Part shown: positions 6,929-8,799 of the stretch, piece by piece
Layout: every line of letters begins with the position of its first letter
How positions within the stretch are numbered: the first letter of the stretch is position 1
Source: Methylomicrobium sp.
GTDB taxonomy: Bacteria > Pseudomonadota > Gammaproteobacteria > Methylococcales > Methylomonadaceae
DNA: 8,799 nt
Assembly: GCA_007135635.1 (NCBI GenBank)
Contig: SLIO01000353.1
Coordinates: 1-8,799, forward strand
Direction of reading: 5' to 3'
Position numbers and translations under genes: made by a program
Notes under the pieces: generated by a model
What the model was told of the DNA's origin: nothing
Database searches by the model: none
What the model saw: only the letters and a program-made list of their open reading frames with translations

Positions 6929-7127
6929 TTCGCACGGTTATGTTTTCGGCTTTTTATGGCAATGCTATTTTGTTCGGTACCAAGGCGCGAAAACAGGCAT
7001 TAAGCTAAGCCATGAAACTGTTTTCGCTAAGCTGCCGCTTGCTCACGCCCCTTACCTACATCCTTGTAGATTCCGCAGCTACCGGACAAAAGAACGCTTC
7101 AGAAAACCAAAAATGTGGCCGCGCGAA
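6929..7127. repeat. Palindromic MITE-like element, copy B (199 bp)
   Basis: Same architecture and orientation as copy A, without the two 48-bp units. The left arm (6929-6977) begins TTCGCACGG. The right arm (7082-7127) ends GGCCGCGCGAA and is its imperfect reverse complement. Near the centre, GCGAAAACAG (6987-6996) and CTGTTTTCGC (7018-7027) form a perfect 10-bp stem around a 21-base loop, so the element could fold into a long hairpin. Stretches shared with copy A include AATGCTATTTTGTTCG and CTTACCTACATCCTTGT. It sits in the divergent gap between the STAS gene and chrA, ending 102 bp before the chrA start. I could not identify a target-site duplication. Confidence 0.75.
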
Positions 7128-7229
7128 GATAAATTATCGCATAGGATTGAAAACTTCATTCCGGTAGAGATGTCGCCCTAGCTTAATCACCTTGCAAATC
7201 AAGAAACTTAATTCACTTCGGCAATCACA

Positions 7230-8564
7230 TTGAACAAGAATATCGATACAATTCCCTTTAAACAAGCACTTTGGTATTGGTTTAAACTTGGTTTCATAAG
7301 TTTCGGCGGTCCGGCCGGCCAAATCAGCATGATGCATCAGGAGTTGGTCGAAAAAAGAAAATGGATTTCCGAACACCGCTTTTTGCATGCATTGAATTAT
7401 TGCATGGTATTACCTGGTCCGGAAGCCCAACAATTAGCGACTTACATCGGTTGGTTGATGCATGGTGTCAGCGGAGGCATTGCAGCCGGCGTATTATTCG
7501 TATTACCTTCGATGTTCATTCTAATCGCGCTGACCTGGAGTTATCTCGTATTCAACGATGCCCCCGCCGTGTCCGGCATACTCTATGGCATTAAACCGGC
7601 CGTGACTGCCATTATTGTTTTCGCGGCCTATCGAATCGGATCTAGAGCGCTAAGTAACGGTTATCTTAAACTGATCGCTACGCTTTCCTTTCTCGCCATT
7701 TTCGCATTGAATATCCCGTTTCCACTGATCGTTCTCGGCGCCGGTATTTTGGGATGGCTCGGCGCGCATTATTTTCCGAAAAAATTTCATATATCCGAGC
7801 ATCCTGCGAGCTCAATAAAATCCAATGGACCTGCCATTATTGACGATGATACAGCCATGCCTAACCACGCTAAGTTTACTTGGGCAAAAGTCTATAAAAC
7901 CGGTTTGACCGGTTTTGGGATTTGGGCAAGCCTAATCGTAGTACTGCTGATCAATTTCGGTCGGCACGGCCTATTGGCGCAAATGGCCTGGTTTTTTACC
8001 AAAGCCGCTCTTTTGACCTTCGGCGGAGCTTATGCCGTACTGCCCTATGTTTACCAAGGAGGAGTCGGGCAGTTTACTTGGCTCACCGGCACACAAATGA
8101 TGGATGGTTTGGCTTTGGGCGAGACCACGCCGGGACCGTTGATTATGATCGTTGCATTCGTTGGCTTCGTCGGAGGCTGGAATCATCCGGTGTTCGAACC
8201 TGACAGTTTAGCTTGGTCCGGAATCGCCGCGGCAGGCGTCGCAACGTTATTCACTTTTTTACCGTCGTTTTTATTTATACTGATCGGCGGGCCTTTAGTC
8301 GAAGCCACGCGCGACGACCTAAAACTGACTGCACCGCTCAAAGGTATTACTGCCGCCGTGGTCGGGGTTATTTTAAATCTTGCGGTATTTTTTGCTTGGC
8401 ACGTTCTTTGGCCGCTAAACCTCAATGGGCCTTGCGATTCATTTGCTGCATTGGCCGGCTTAGCCGCTTTCGTATTGCTGTATAAATTTAAATGCGGCAT
8501 GGTGACAGTGATCGGCTTAAGCGCGATACTAGGATTGCTTTATTCGTTGTTCATCACGAACTGA
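7230..8564 (+). CDS. chrA: Chromate transporter ChrA (two-domain CHR family)
   Basis: A 444-residue polytopic inner-membrane protein of the long-chain CHR family, which exports chromate. It has the expected internal duplication. The N-terminal half carries GFISFGGPAGQI (21-32) and MVLPGPEAQQLATYIGW (59-75). The C-terminal half repeats the pattern as LTFGGAYAVLPYV (262-274) and DGLALGETTPGPLIM (292-306). Long hydrophobic segments occur throughout. A hydrophilic linker near residues 185-212 joins the halves. The start is uncertain: the assigned codon is TTG at 7230 with no obvious Shine-Dalgarno site. An in-frame TAA at 7209-7211 limits extension, and the next ATG (residue 34) would remove the conserved FGGPAGQI, so translation must begin close to 7230. 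Other CHR proteins may move sulfate or have unknown substrates, so chromate specificity is inferred from family resemblance. Confidence 0.92.
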   Translation: MNKNIDTIPFKQALWYWFKLGFISFGGPAGQISMMHQELVEKRKWISEHRFLHALNYCMVLPGPEAQQLATYIGWLMHGVSGGIAAGVLFVLPSMFILIALTWSYLVFNDAPAVSGILYGIKPAVTAIIVFAAYRIGSRALSNGYLKLIATLSFLAIFALNIPFPLIVLGAGILGWLGAHYFPKKFHISEHPASSIKSNGPAIIDDDTAMPNHAKFTWAKVYKTGLTGFGIWASLIVVLLINFGRHGLLAQMAWFFTKAALLTFGGAYAVLPYVYQGGVGQFTWLTGTQMMDGLALGETTPGPLIMIVAFVGFVGGWNHPVFEPDSLAWSGIAAAGVATLFTFLPSFLFILIGGPLVEATRDDLKLTAPLKGITAAVVGVILNLAVFFAWHVLWPLNLNGPCDSFAALAGLAAFVLLYKFKCGMVTVIGLSAILGLLYSLFITN

Positions 8565-8799
8565 GTACGCGTACTGATTTCCAATATCTATCAGACCAGT
8601 ATTGATTATCCAGGCTGGAAATCGCCACTCCCTTTATCGTCGAGACATGCAAGAATCTTCTTTGCTCGATATAAATACCGACATGATGCTGTTGGGGGCC
8701 CGTTTTAAAAAAAACTAAATCACCTGTTCTAAGTTGCTGCTGCGGTATAGGCTGCCCTGTTTGGGCTTGATGGTCGGATGTTCTAGGTAAATTTACCCC
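8554..8799 (-). CDS. NlpC/P60-family peptidoglycan hydrolase, C-terminal part (5' end outside the window)
   Basis: The frame is open from the right edge to a TGA at 8554-8556, giving the last 81 residues. They begin GVNLPRTS and continue LRTGDLVFFKTGPQQHHVGIYI and RRFLHVSTIKGVAISSLDNQYWSDRYW, the typical C-terminal half of the Spr (MepS)/NlpC group. These cysteine peptidases cut peptide crosslinks in peptidoglycan, usually as outer-membrane lipoproteins. The histidine of HVGIY (residue 39 of the fragment) and that of FLH (residue 51), 12 residues apart, match the two catalytic histidines. The catalytic cysteine and any signal peptide lie beyond the window. The gene converges on chrA and overlaps its 3' end by 11 bp. 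I cannot tell MepS from NlpC on this fragment. Confidence 0.88.
   Translation of the reverse strand, partial: GVNLPRTSDHQAQTGQPIPQQQLRTGDLVFFKTGPQQHHVGIYIEQRRFLHVSTIKGVAISSLDNQYWSDRYWKSVRVLSS
8564..8575. repeat. 12-bp perfect palindrome at the chrA / NlpC-P60 convergent junction
   Basis: AGTACGCGTACT begins with the last base of the chrA stop codon and lies inside the final codons of the opposing hydrolase gene. It has no loop, so it is a poor RNA hairpin; it may be a binding site or chance. Confidence 0.3.

Noticed and set aside
8183..8500. 105-codon minus-strand ORF antisense to chrA
   Set aside because: Opposite the membrane-spanning C-terminal half of chrA, with no family resemblance; a shadow frame.

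Overview
This window reads as chromosomal DNA from a gammaproteobacterium. It has moderate GC, AT-rich intergenic regions, a 180-kDa-type NAD-glutamate dehydrogenase, an Spr/NlpC-type cell-wall hydrolase and a DUF2459 lipoprotein. A methanotroph or related environmental gammaproteobacterium would fit, but that is a guess from overall flavour, not from a marker gene.

Layout, left to right. Positions 1-315 (minus) hold the N-terminal part of a DUF2459-family lipoprotein that runs off the left edge. Positions 343-5034 (minus) hold one very large gene for NAD-dependent glutamate dehydrogenase. It lies 27 bp upstream of the lipoprotein gene, so the two are probably co-transcribed. Positions 5035-5785 are a 751-bp gap. 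It contains the upstream region of the dehydrogenase, with two small inverted repeats, and a 295-bp palindromic MITE-like element (copy A) carrying two tandem 48-bp units. Positions 5786-6558 (minus) encode a tightly coupled two-gene partner-switching module: a STAS anti-anti-sigma factor and an RsbW-type anti-sigma ATPase/kinase. Positions 6559-7229 are a second long gap with a possible 57-codon ORF on the minus strand and a second, 199-bp copy (B) of the palindromic element. Positions 7230-8564 (plus) encode a two-domain ChrA chromate transporter. Positions 8554-8799 (minus) hold the C-terminal part of an NlpC/P60 peptidoglycan hydrolase that converges on chrA and overlaps it by 11 bp.

How the genes relate. 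The dehydrogenase links amino-acid catabolism to the TCA cycle (glutamate to 2-oxoglutarate). The STAS and RsbW-like pair would form a phosphorylation-dependent switch controlling a sigma factor or other partner that is not in the window, and the phosphatase that normally resets such a switch is absent too. ChrA exports chromate. No single pathway unites the window.

The most noteworthy structure is the pair of same-orientation palindromic elements bracketing the partner-switch genes. Copies A and B differ in length by 96 bp, exactly the two 48-bp units present only in copy A. I found no rRNA, tRNA, CRISPR array or transposase.
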